Shown here piece after piece: positions 8,500 to 15,791 of a stretch of 28,926 nucleotides of DNA (positions are counted from its first letter, which is position 1; the number at the start of each line of letters is the position of its first letter). The position numbers and the translations under genes were made by a program. The notes beneath the pieces are model-generated. The model was not told where the DNA came from. It worked only from the letters and a program-made list of their open reading frames with translations, and ran no database searches. The stretch is from Rhodocyclaceae bacterium UBA2271 (lineage in GTDB: Bacteria > Pseudomonadota > Gammaproteobacteria > Burkholderiales > Rhodocyclaceae): NCBI GenBank assembly GCA_002347405.1, contig DDXB01000064.1:1-28926 (forward strand). Direction: 5' to 3'.

Positions 8500-10287
8500 A
8501 TGACCCTACGCCTCTTCGTGCTGCTCTGGCTCGCCCTGGCCAGCTTTACCGCCAACGCCTTGTTTTCCAGCGGTCCCATCGATCCGGAACAGGCCTACCG
8601 CTTCTCCGCCCGGGCGCTCGACGCGCAGACCATCGAGGCGCGCTGGGACGTCCAGCCGAAATATTATCTTTACCGCCACAAGATCAGCTTCGCCGCCGAC
8701 CCGGCGACGGTCAAGCTGGGCGAACCCGCGATCCCGCGCGGCGAAGAAAAGGACGACGAATTTTTCGGCCGCATCGAGGCGCTGCGCGGCACGGTGGTCG
8801 TGCGCATTCCCGTCACCACCGCCGGCGCTGGCACGTTTGTGCTGAAGGCCAGCTCGCAGGGCTGCTGGGACGGCGGCGTCTGCTATCCGCCGATCACGCA
8901 GGAAGCGACCATCACACTGGCGGCCAGCACCGACGCCGTCCCGCCAGCGCCGACTTCCACCCCGGCCACCGCGCCGGCCACAACCAGCGCCCCGGCCGGC
9001 GACGAATCATCCCAGATCGCCAGGCTGCTGGCCGGCAGCGGCTTCTGGATCGCGGTGCTCAGCTTTTTCGGTTTCGGGCTGCTGCTCTCGTTCACGCCCT
9101 GCGTGTTTCCGATGATCCCGATCCTCTCCAGCATCATCGTCAATCACGGCCACGCCGTCACCCACGCGCGCGCCTTCACGCTCTCGCTCGCCTATGTGCT
9201 GGGCATGGCCGCCACCTATGCCGTGATTGGCGTCGCTGCGGGCTTTTCCGGCACGCTGCTCTCCGCTGCCATGCAGAACGCCTGGGTGCTGGGCGCATTT
9301 GCGCTGGTCTTCGTCGCACTGGCCTTCTCGATGTTCGGCTTTTACGAGCTGCAACTGCCTAGCGCGTTGCAAGCCAAGTTGTCGGACACGGCCAACAAAC
9401 AGGGCGGCTCGCTCCCCGCCATCGCGCTGATGGGGGCGCTCTCGGCGCTCATCGTCGGTCCCTGCGTGGCCGCGCCGCTGGCCGGCGCGCTGCTCTACAT
9501 CGCCCAGACCAGGGACGCGATACTTGGCGGTGCGGCACTCTTTGCCATGGGCATGGGCATGGGCGCGCCGCTGTTACTGGTCGGCGTGTTCTCGCGCTCG
9601 CTGCTGCCCAAGGCCGGGCCGTGGATGCGGGCGGTAAACCGCTTCTTCGGCGTACTGTTGCTGGCCACCGCGCTGTGGCTGGTGTCGCCGGTGCTGCCGA
9701 CCTGGGTGTCGATGCTCGGCTGGGCGGCACTCCTGATCGTACCGGCCATCTATCTGCATGCGCTCGACCCGCTGCCGCCCCAGGCCAGCGGTTGGCTGCG
9801 CTTCTGGAAGGGCATCGGCGTGGCCATGCTGCTGGCCGGCGCGGCGCTGCTCGTCGGCCTGCTGGGCGGCAGCCGCGACCCCTTGCAACCCCTGACATTC
9901 CTGCGCGGCGGCAGCGCCGCCGTCTCGCCAGCGCCGACTTTTGAAAAGCTCAAAACAGTCACCGAACTCGATGCCCGCCTCGCTTCCGCACAGAAACCCG
10001 TGCTGCTCGATTTCTATGCCGACTGGTGCGTTTCGTGCAAGGAGATGGAAAAATTCACCTTCGCCGACCCCGTCGTCGCCGCGAAAATGCGCGAATTCAC
10101 GCTGCTCAAAGCCGACGTCACCGCCAACAACGACGACGACAAGGCACTGCTGAAACGCTTCGGCTTGTTCGGCCCGCCGGGCATCATCTTTTTCGACAAG
10201 GCCGGCAAGGAAATCGGCGATCTGCGCGTGGTGGGCTACATGCCGGCAGCTCAATTCATCGGTATTCTGCAGCAGGCACAAAAGTAA
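8500..10287 (+). CDS. dsbD: Thiol:disulfide interchange protein DsbD
   Basis: An inner-membrane electron carrier that moves reducing power from cytoplasmic thioredoxin to periplasmic DsbC, DsbG and cytochrome c maturation. The 595-residue protein has a signal peptide (cleavage near A20), an N-terminal immunoglobulin-like domain with C122 and C128, an eight-helix membrane domain about 180-465 with C201 (TPCVFP) and C322 (GPCVAAP), and a C-terminal thioredoxin domain with C510 and C513 (WCVSC). All six redox cysteines are present. Both linkers between domains carry a copy of the dispersed repeat, read as AVPPAPTS (146-153) and AVSPAPTF (474-481); flexible linkers tolerate such sequence. It follows cutA by 12 bp. 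Confidence 0.95.
   Translation: MTLRLFVLLWLALASFTANALFSSGPIDPEQAYRFSARALDAQTIEARWDVQPKYYLYRHKISFAADPATVKLGEPAIPRGEEKDDEFFGRIEALRGTVVVRIPVTTAGAGTFVLKASSQGCWDGGVCYPPITQEATITLAASTDAVPPAPTSTPATAPATTSAPAGDESSQIARLLAGSGFWIAVLSFFGFGLLLSFTPCVFPMIPILSSIIVNHGHAVTHARAFTLSLAYVLGMAATYAVIGVAAGFSGTLLSAAMQNAWVLGAFALVFVALAFSMFGFYELQLPSALQAKLSDTANKQGGSLPAIALMGALSALIVGPCVAAPLAGALLYIAQTRDAILGGAALFAMGMGMGAPLLLVGVFSRSLLPKAGPWMRAVNRFFGVLLLATALWLVSPVLPTWVSMLGWAALLIVPAIYLHALDPLPPQASGWLRFWKGIGVAMLLAGAALLVGLLGGSRDPLQPLTFLRGGSAAVSPAPTFEKLKTVTELDARLASAQKPVLLDFYADWCVSCKEMEKFTFADPVVAAKMREFTLLKADVTANNDDDKALLKRFGLFGPPGIIFFDKAGKEIGDLRVVGYMPAAQFIGILQQAQK
8935..8957 (+). repeat. Dispersed repeat copy B, in frame in dsbD linker 1
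   Basis: Extended core GCCGTC plus CCGCCAGCGCCGACTTC, translated AVPPAPT. It lies between the periplasmic N-terminal domain and the membrane domain of DsbD. These 23 bases are identical to the reverse complement of 18669-18691. Confidence 0.8.
9919..9942 (+). repeat. Dispersed repeat copy C, in frame in dsbD linker 2
   Basis: GCCGTCTCGCCAGCGCCGAC followed by TTTT, translated AVSPAPTF. It lies between the last membrane helix and the C-terminal thioredoxin domain. It is read in the same frame as copy B. Confidence 0.8.
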
Positions 10288-10300
10288 TATTGCGCCCTGC

Positions 10301-10340
10301 CTGCTGCGCGGCACTTCGTCCCGCCAGCGCCAACTTTTTG
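10301..10340 (+). repeat. Dispersed repeat copy D, intergenic after dsbD
   Basis: CTGCTGCGCGGCACTTCGTC followed by CCGCCAGCGCCAACTTTTTG. It matches copies A and E over both the 5' part and the core, with one G-to-A change in the core. Confidence 0.8.
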
Positions 10341-10357
10341 ATGCGCCGGCTTTTTTT
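10323..10357 (+). terminator. Intrinsic terminator of cutA-dsbD built from repeat copy D
   Basis: GCCAGCGC (10323-10330) pairs with GCGCCGGC (10343-10350) over 7 of 8 positions, with a 12-nt loop, followed by seven T (10351-10357). It starts 36 bp after the dsbD stop. The left arm is the core of the dispersed repeat. Confidence 0.7.
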
Positions 10358-10396
10358 ATCATGAATATCGGCTATCTGATGGCGTATATTCATGAT
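10358..10396 (+). promoter_or_regulatory. Perfect 11-bp inverted repeat, probable operator of the DUF4143 gene
   Basis: ATCATGAATAT (10358-10368) and ATATTCATGAT (10386-10396) are exact reverse complements with a 17-bp spacer. They end 11 bp before the start codon. The two-arm layout suggests binding of a dimeric regulator or self-regulation; no regulator gene is adjacent. Confidence 0.55.
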
Positions 10397-10407
10397 ACTC
10401 TGCGCAA

Positions 10408-11556
10408 ATGATTGAGCGCTCCGCAAGCATCCAGGCCATCCGAAACGCCCTTGCCCGCAGCCGCATCGTGGCGCTGGTCGGCCCTCGCCAGTGCGGCAAG
10501 ACGACGCTCGCGCGCGAATTTCTGGCCGAAGAATCCGCCAACTATTTCGATCTGGAAGACCCCGTCAGCCTGATGCGCTTGGCCGAACCGATGACCGCAC
10601 TGGGGGCGCTGGAAGGTCTGGTCGTCATCGACGAGGTGCAGCGGCGGCCCGATCTGTTCCCGGTGCTGCGGGTGCTGGCGGATCGTCGACAAACCACGAC
10701 ACAATTCCTGATCCTCGGCAGCGCCTCGGGCGACTTGTTGAGGCAATCGTCCGAAACCCTGGCTGGTCGCATGGAAACCCTCGTGCTGCGCGGTTTCAAT
10801 CTCGGCGAACTGGGCAACCCCCCCTGCGGAACGCATTGGCTGCGCGGCGGCTTTCCGCTCTCTTACCTGGCGGCGAACGATACCGACAGCGTCGCCTGGC
10901 GCAAGAATTTCATCCAGACCCTGCTGGAACGGGATTTTCCTCAGTGGGGCGTGCGGGTGCCGGCGGCGGCCTTGTGGCGCTTCTGGACCATGCTGGCGCA
11001 TTACCATGGCCAGACTTGGAATGCCGCGGAGCCGGCCCGCGCCCTCGGCGTCGGCGAAGCCACCACGCGCCGCCACCTCGATCTACTCACCGACGCCTTT
11101 ATGGTGCGCCAGTTGCAGCCCTGGCATGCCAACCTGCGCAAACGTCAGGTCAAGGCGCCCAAAATATACATTCGCGACTCCGGCCTGCTGCACCAGTTGC
11201 TGGGTATTCGCAACGAGCGTGAGTTGCAGATGCATCCCAAGCTGGGCGCTTCCTGGGAAGGCTATGCGGTGGAGGAGGTGCTGGCGGCCGTGGCGCCAGA
11301 TGAAGCCTACTTCTGGGCCACCCATCAGGGAGCGGAAATCGACCTCGTTCTACGCAAAAATGGCCGGCTGCTGGGAGTGGAATGCAAGCGCACCGACGCG
11401 CCCCGGCTGACGCCTTCATTGCGCATCGCGCTGGCCGATCTGGCGCTCGAACATATCGCCGTCATCTATCCCGGAGCGAAACGCTATACCATCGCACCAC
11501 GGATCGAGGCTGTTCCGCTCGCCGAGATATGGGAAAACGGGGTTTTCCAACGCTAA
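10408..11556 (+). CDS. DUF4143-type ATPase with C-terminal nuclease-like domain
   Basis: A 382-residue member of the widespread archaeal/bacterial AAA plus DUF4143 group. Walker A GPRQCGKT is at 25-32 and Walker B LVVIDEVQR at 71-79, followed by a winged-helix-like region about 205-245 and a C-terminal PD-(D/E)xK-like core: a conserved Glu in EGYAVEEVL, D312 in AEIDLV, and E325/K327 in VECK. The ATG lies 11 bp after a perfect inverted repeat. These genes are patchily distributed and often look horizontally acquired; their cellular role is not established. No partner gene is seen: dsbD's terminator lies upstream and repeat copy E downstream. Confidence 0.85.
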   Translation: MIERSASIQAIRNALARSRIVALVGPRQCGKTTLAREFLAEESANYFDLEDPVSLMRLAEPMTALGALEGLVVIDEVQRRPDLFPVLRVLADRRQTTTQFLILGSASGDLLRQSSETLAGRMETLVLRGFNLGELGNPPCGTHWLRGGFPLSYLAANDTDSVAWRKNFIQTLLERDFPQWGVRVPAAALWRFWTMLAHYHGQTWNAAEPARALGVGEATTRRHLDLLTDAFMVRQLQPWHANLRKRQVKAPKIYIRDSGLLHQLLGIRNERELQMHPKLGASWEGYAVEEVLAAVAPDEAYFWATHQGAEIDLVLRKNGRLLGVECKRTDAPRLTPSLRIALADLALEHIAVIYPGAKRYTIAPRIEAVPLAEIWENGVFQR

Positions 11557-11563
11557 CACAATG

Positions 11564-11628
11564 CCCGCTGCGGGGCACTTCGTCCCGCCAGTCCCGAAAA
11601 GGGGATTTCCTTCGGTCACGCCAACTTC
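11564..11628 (+). repeat. Dispersed repeat copy E, intergenic, long form
   Basis: The fullest copy: CCCGCTGCGGGGCACTTCGT, then CCCGCCAG, then a 27-nt module (11592-11618, beginning TCCCGAAAAGGGG and ending TTCGGTCA), then CGCCAACTTC. Removing the 27-nt module gives the short form seen in the other copies. It sits between the DUF4143 gene and ribE. Confidence 0.8.
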
Positions 11629-11649
11629 TAACTTAATCAGGATTCCAAC

Positions 11650-12321
11650 ATGTTCACAGGCATCGTCGCCACCACCGGCAGGATCACCGCCCTGCAACCC
11701 CTGGAACAGGGCCTGCGCCTCACCATCGCCGCGCCCGGCCTCAAACTGAGCGATGTGGCGCTGGGTGATTCCATCGCCCACAACGGCGTCTGCCTGACCG
11801 TGATCGCCAAAGGTGAAGCCCCCCCCCGCAGACGCGGCTCCGCCGCGTCCTCCCCTCATGGGGCCAAGAAGTCCTTGGGTCAGCCCGGCGAGCTTCCTGA
11901 TGGCGCTTACCAGGTCGATGTCTCGAAGGAGACGCTCGACTGCACCGTCGGCCTCGACATCCTGCATGGCGAGCTCAACCTCGAGAAGGCCATGCGCCTG
12001 TCGGATTTCATCGGCGGCCACCTGGTGTCCGGCCACGTCGACGGGGTGGGCAAGGTGGTGAAATTCGAGCCGGTCGGCGAATCGCACGAACTCGTCATCA
12101 AGGCGCCCAGGAAACTGGCGAAATACATCGCGCGCAAAGGCTCGGTCACGGTCGATGGCGTCTCGCTGACGACCAACCGGGTCAAGGGCCGCGAGTTTTC
12201 CATCAACCTGATTCCCCACACCGTCGAGGTAACGACCCTGAAGCGCCTTTCCGCCGGGGCACGGGTCAATCTGGAGGTCGACCTGATCGCGCGCTACGTG
12301 GAGCGCATGCTCCAACCCTAG
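11650..12321 (+). CDS. ribE: Riboflavin synthase, alpha chain, with in-frame insert
   Basis: It joins two molecules of 6,7-dimethyl-8-ribityllumazine into riboflavin plus the pyrimidinedione. The product has the conserved N-terminus MFTGIV, the first lumazine-binding repeat with HNGVCLTV (44-51), and the second with GGHLVSGHVDG and VDGVSLT. At 223 residues it is about 25-30 longer than the usual near-200. The excess is residues 55-85, a basic, low-complexity stretch placed in a loop before AYQVDVSKETL. That segment is repeat-derived DNA (11812-11904). The flanking motifs are intact, so activity is plausible. AGGA (11638-11641) lies 8 nt before the ATG. No FMN riboswitch is visible in the 93-bp leader. 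It is separated from ribBA-ribH by the Anbu locus. Confidence 0.93.
   Translation: MFTGIVATTGRITALQPLEQGLRLTIAAPGLKLSDVALGDSIAHNGVCLTVIAKGEAPPRRRGSAASSPHGAKKSLGQPGELPDGAYQVDVSKETLDCTVGLDILHGELNLEKAMRLSDFIGGHLVSGHVDGVGKVVKFEPVGESHELVIKAPRKLAKYIARKGSVTVDGVSLTTNRVKGREFSINLIPHTVEVTTLKRLSAGARVNLEVDLIARYVERMLQP
11812..11904 (+). repeat. Three-hairpin in-frame insert in ribE
   Basis: Three perfect hairpins lie back to back: GACGCGGC / GCCGCGTC (11831-11849, 3-nt loop), CCCC-TCAT-GGGG (11852-11863) and CCAAG / CTTGG (11864-11878, 5-nt loop). The segment keeps the reading frame and adds about 25-30 residues absent from typical riboflavin synthases. The exact borders are estimated from the protein. 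Confidence 0.7.
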
Positions 12322-12337
12322 GGCGCAACCCCGGTGG

Positions 12338-13300
12338 TTATTGGGCTTGGCCGGTGCTGTCGCTCTGATGCCGATGGAAGTATTGCTTGGCCACGGCGCC
12401 ATGAATGGCGGCCAGGTCGCTTTGTACCTGATCCAGGTATTCGTGCAGAACGGCTGGCTTGAGGCCGTCAAGCTGCATGCCGGCGAGGCGTCGCCAGGCA
12501 TGGCGTACCCGCCGCATGGCCGGCGCATGGTCGGGCAGCACTGACAGGCTGCCTTCGATCTGCTCCAGGCAGAACAACACCGTGCGCGGAAAATGCGGAT
12601 CTCTCAGCAGGTAGTTCACCACGGCGTCACCCCGCACATGCACGCCGACATGGGTGCGAAACATCTGATAGGCCGACAGGGCATTCAAGGTGCTCATCCA
12701 CATGCCCAGCGTGGTCAGTGAAGCCTGGGCGGGATCGGCGGGCAATTGCACGGCGGCATTGACATCGATGATGCGCGTGGTCATGTCGGCGCGTTCGAGA
12801 TTGCGGCCCATCTTGATCAGCTGGTAGGCCACATCGCGACTCATCGATCCCGTCAGCAGCCCGATGATCGACTCGCGCCGACCGATGACGCCGAGCAGCA
12901 CATCGTTGCGCGGGCCACGCCCCTGCTTGACGCGCGGCGCGTTATCGCGGATGTACAGGTAGAGGCTGTTGATGCGCTCCCAGATTTCCATCGGCAGCAC
13001 TTCGCGCACGGTCCGCGCATTCTCGCGCGCATTCTGGATGCTCGACAGGATCGAGCTGGGATTCGCTTCGTCCTCGACCAGGAAGGACATCAGGCTGTCC
13101 TCGTCGGCGTGCTCGTGGCGACTGGCGAATTCGTGATCGAGACCGGCCACCTTGAGCAGCACGTTCCAGCCGAATGAGGCATCCCGTGGCAGGTCGAGCA
13201 GCACCTGGGTCGTGCTGTTGATGAAGCGCGCGGTGTTTTCCGCACGCTCGAGATAGCGGCCCATCCAGTAGAGGTTTTCGGCGACGCGCGACAGCATCAT
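12338..13300 (-). CDS. Alpha-E domain protein (DUF403)
   Basis: A 320-residue mostly helical protein of the alpha-E family, always found beside circularly permuted ATP-grasp proteins and transglutaminases. It starts with the typical MLSRVAENLYWMGRYLERAE and contains NARENARTVREVLPMEIWE and GRNLERADMTTRIIDV. The frame is open upstream to 13687, but the start is placed at the ATG at 13300, which overlaps the ATP-grasp stop as ATGA (translational coupling). Its molecular function is unknown; a role in a predicted peptide-ligation system comes from comparative genomics. It converges with ribE, whose stop is 16 bp away. Confidence 0.92.
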   Translation of the reverse strand: MMLSRVAENLYWMGRYLERAENTARFINSTTQVLLDLPRDASFGWNVLLKVAGLDHEFASRHEHADEDSLMSFLVEDEANPSSILSSIQNARENARTVREVLPMEIWERINSLYLYIRDNAPRVKQGRGPRNDVLLGVIGRRESIIGLLTGSMSRDVAYQLIKMGRNLERADMTTRIIDVNAAVQLPADPAQASLTTLGMWMSTLNALSAYQMFRTHVGVHVRGDAVVNYLLRDPHFPRTVLFCLEQIEGSLSVLPDHAPAMRRVRHAWRRLAGMQLDGLKPAVLHEYLDQVQSDLAAIHGAVAKQYFHRHQSDSTGQAQ

Positions 13301-14748
13301 GCCTCCCGGGTATTGACGATCCAGGTGTCCTTGCTGCCGCCACCCTGGGATGAGTTGACCACCAGCGAACCCGCGCGCAGCGCCACGCGCGTGAGTCCGC
13401 CGGCGGTGACATGGAGATCTTTCGATTGCAGCACGAAAGGCCGCAGGTCGATATGGCGCGGCTCGAACCGGTCGCCGAACAGCGTCGGCGCGGTCGAAAT
13501 CGACAGGGTCGGCTGCGCCATGTAGTTGCGCGGATTGGCGCGGATCAGGTCGGCGAATTGCCGGCGCTCTTCGACGCTGGCGCGCGGTCCGATCAACATC
13601 CCATAGCCGCCGGACTCGTTGGCCGGTTTGACCACCAGCTTGTCCAGATTGGCCAGCACATGGTCGCGCTGATCGTCGTACATGCACATCCAGCTCGGGA
13701 CATTGGGCAGGAGCGGGTCCTGGTCGAGGTAATACTTGATGATTTGCGGCACAAAGGTATAGACCACCTTGTCATCGGCCACGCCGGCGCCCGGTGCGTT
13801 CGCGATGCCGACCTTGCCGGCGCGCCAGGCGCGCATCAGGCCGGGAACGCCGAGCGAAGAGTCGGGGCGGAAGGCTTCGGGATCAAGGAAATCGTCATCG
13901 ACGCGCCGGTAGATCACATCGACGCGACTGACCCCCGCGATCGTCTTCATGTAGACGCAGTCGTCGCTCTGCACGACGAGGTCGGAGCCCTCGACCAGGA
14001 CCGCGCCCATCTTCTGCGCCAAGTAGCTGTGCTCGAAATAGGCCGAGTTGTAGATGCCGGGCGTCAACACGACAATGACCGGGCGCTCGCCCGGGCGCGG
14101 CGAGAGCGCCGCCAGCGTGTCGTAAAGCCGGGTCGGATAGTCATCCACCGGCAGGATGTCGCTCGACTTGAACAGCTCGGGGAACAAGCGCTTCATGAGC
14201 TGGCGGTTTTCCAGCATGTAGGAGACGCCGGAGGGAACGCGCAGATTGTCTTCGAGAACGTATACCGTGCCATCCTTGTCGCGCACCAGATCGGTGCCGC
14301 AAACGTGCGCCCAGACCCCAAAGTGGGGCGTCAAGCCACGACACTGGGCGCGAAAATTCTGCGAACCCGCCAGCACCTCAAGCGGGAACACGCCATCCTT
14401 GACGATGCGCTGGGCGTTGTAAAGGTCGTCGATGAACAGGTTGAGCGCGGTCAGGCGCTGCTTGAGGCCGGCATCGATATGCGCCCATTCCTGCAAGGAC
14501 ATGGTGCGCGGAATGATGTCGAAAGGCCACACGCGGTCGATGTTGCCCGCATCGCTATAGACCGTAAAGGTAATGCCCATCGCCATGATGGCGGCGTCCA
14601 CGCTCGCGCGGCGGGCCATGAGTTCGGCGGTGCCCAGGCGGTTGACGTAGTCGAAGAGCACGCGCGCGGCCGGACGCGGCTGCAGTGCCGCGTCGAGCAG
14701 TTCGTCGCAGATATCAGGCTGTGGATAACCGTGCAGCTTGATGGGCAT
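13297..14748 (-). CDS. Circularly permuted type 2 ATP-grasp protein (DUF404/DUF407)
   Basis: A 483-residue predicted ATP-dependent carboxylate-amine ligase. Visible landmarks: GVWAHVCGTDLVRDKDGTVY, the VLEDNLRVPSGVSYMLENR segment, YFEHSYLAQKMG, the nucleotide-binding lysine K374 in VVKPANESGGYGMLIGP, RHIDLRPFVL, and the C-terminal LVVNSSQGGGSKDTWIV. The frame opens 20 codons earlier, but the ATG at 14748 has AGGAAA upstream and is where family homology begins. It is coupled to alpha-E by an ATGA overlap and divergent from the Anbu gene, the classic cluster in which the two are predicted to make a peptide-like product. Substrates are not known. Confidence 0.93.
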   Translation of the reverse strand: MPIKLHGYPQPDICDELLDAALQPRPAARVLFDYVNRLGTAELMARRASVDAAIMAMGITFTVYSDAGNIDRVWPFDIIPRTMSLQEWAHIDAGLKQRLTALNLFIDDLYNAQRIVKDGVFPLEVLAGSQNFRAQCRGLTPHFGVWAHVCGTDLVRDKDGTVYVLEDNLRVPSGVSYMLENRQLMKRLFPELFKSSDILPVDDYPTRLYDTLAALSPRPGERPVIVVLTPGIYNSAYFEHSYLAQKMGAVLVEGSDLVVQSDDCVYMKTIAGVSRVDVIYRRVDDDFLDPEAFRPDSSLGVPGLMRAWRAGKVGIANAPGAGVADDKVVYTFVPQIIKYYLDQDPLLPNVPSWMCMYDDQRDHVLANLDKLVVKPANESGGYGMLIGPRASVEERRQFADLIRANPRNYMAQPTLSISTAPTLFGDRFEPRHIDLRPFVLQSKDLHVTAGGLTRVALRAGSLVVNSSQGGGSKDTWIVNTREA

Positions 14749-14752
14749 ATTG

Positions 14753-14758
14753 TTTCCT
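14753..14758 (-). promoter_or_regulatory. Ribosome binding site for the ATP-grasp gene
   Basis: AGGAAA on the minus strand, 4 nt before the ATG at 14748. It supports this start over the one at 14808. Confidence 0.6.
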
Positions 14759-14905
14759 GTGTCGTTGGCGGTGCAGGGACGTTGCATGCACCTTACCCCT
14801 AGCGGCAATGCAACAAACGCACCAGCCCCGCCATTCCGGGCAATTTACGGCCTTGCGGCATTTCTCGCGGCATCCCGGCTGCGAGCGTTTACAATGGGGC
14901 ACGAC

Positions 14906-14924
14906 ATATTCATGATTTGCGCCA
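14906..14924 (+). promoter_or_regulatory. Leader motif of the Anbu gene shared with the DUF4143 gene
   Basis: ATATTCATGAT (14906-14916) then TTGCGCCA and the start ATG. The same 11-mer and a TGCGC-AATG context stand directly before the DUF4143 gene (10386-10410). Its inner ATG (14912) opens an out-of-frame mini-ORF beginning MICAND. The rest of the 176-bp divergent gap (14749-14905) shows no clear -35/-10 pair. Confidence 0.4.
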
Positions 14925-15707
14925 ATGACCTACTGCCTTGCCATCAATATCAATGAGGGCCTTGTCCTCTGCTCCGATTCGCGCACCAACGCGGGCACCG
15001 ACAACGTCAGCGTCTATTCGAAGATGCACAGCTTCGTCTGGTCGGGTGAGCGATTCTTCGTGCTGCTTTCCGCCGGCAACCTGGCCACGACCCAGGCCGT
15101 CATCAAAAAGCTCAACGGCGATGTGGCCACCGCGCTGCTGCCCAACCTGCTATCGGTCAACTCCATGCAGGAGGCGGCCGACTATCTCGGCATGATCAGC
15201 ACGCAGGTGCAGAAACTGCACTCCACGCGCGACACCGGCACCACCAATTTCGAGGCAACCTTCGTCTTCGCCGGGCAGATTGCCGGCCAGGCGCCTGAAA
15301 TGTTCATGGTCTACCCGCAGGGCAACTACATCCACGAGTCGGCCGAGCACCCCTTTCTGCAGATCGGCGAGATCAAGTACGGCAAGCCCATCCTCGACCG
15401 CGTCATCAAGCGCGAAGTCTCTCTCGAGCGGGCGGCGCGTTGCGCGCTGGTGTCGATGAACTCGACCATCCGCAGCAACGTCACCGTCGGCCCCCCGGTC
15501 GAATTGCTGCTCTATCAGCGCGACAGCCTCAATGCCGGCCGGCGCATTTATTTCAGCGAAGACGATCCCTTCGCCCGCCAATTGTCGGAGCGCTGGAACG
15601 AAGGCCTGATGCAGGCCTTGCAGGGCCTGCCGCGCTTCGAATGGGAAGTCGACAATATTGATGCTGGCGAGGAGAAGCGCGTCATCAGCTTCCCTTCGGG
15701 TTCCTGA
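14925..15707 (+). CDS. Anbu proteasome-like protease
   Basis: A 260-residue Ntn-hydrolase of the Anbu (bacterial proteasome homologue) family. After removal of Met1 the mature protein would begin with the nucleophile Thr1 (TYCLAININEG). The other proteasome-type residues are present: D17 in CSDSRTNAG and the lysine of VYSKMH (K32, equivalent to proteasomal Lys33). The length and the TNFEATFVFAGQ and NSTIRSNVTVGPP segments are typical. Anbu assembles into an open helical ring in published structures; peptidase activity has been hard to show. Here it lies divergent from the ATP-grasp/alpha-E pair and 84 bp before the transglutaminase, the usual neighbours, which suggests it processes the product of that ligase system. 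Confidence 0.93.
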   Translation: MTYCLAININEGLVLCSDSRTNAGTDNVSVYSKMHSFVWSGERFFVLLSAGNLATTQAVIKKLNGDVATALLPNLLSVNSMQEAADYLGMISTQVQKLHSTRDTGTTNFEATFVFAGQIAGQAPEMFMVYPQGNYIHESAEHPFLQIGEIKYGKPILDRVIKREVSLERAARCALVSMNSTIRSNVTVGPPVELLLYQRDSLNAGRRIYFSEDDPFARQLSERWNEGLMQALQGLPRFEWEVDNIDAGEEKRVISFPSGS

Positions 15708-15791
15708 ACGTCACGACATTTCCCTGACTGGCGGCCTTGCGGCACGTTCATTGCATGGGGTTGCCGTTACTTTCTTTTTCGGTTACCGCCC

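Noticed and set aside
11557..11649. FMN riboswitch before ribE
   Set aside because: The 93-bp leader is taken up by repeat copy E and lacks the conserved RFN boxes; none was seen before ribBA either.
13411..14802. 463-codon plus-strand frame opposite the ATP-grasp gene
   Set aside because: Fully antisense to a conserved gene and rich in Asp/His/Gly/Ala as expected of a complement frame.
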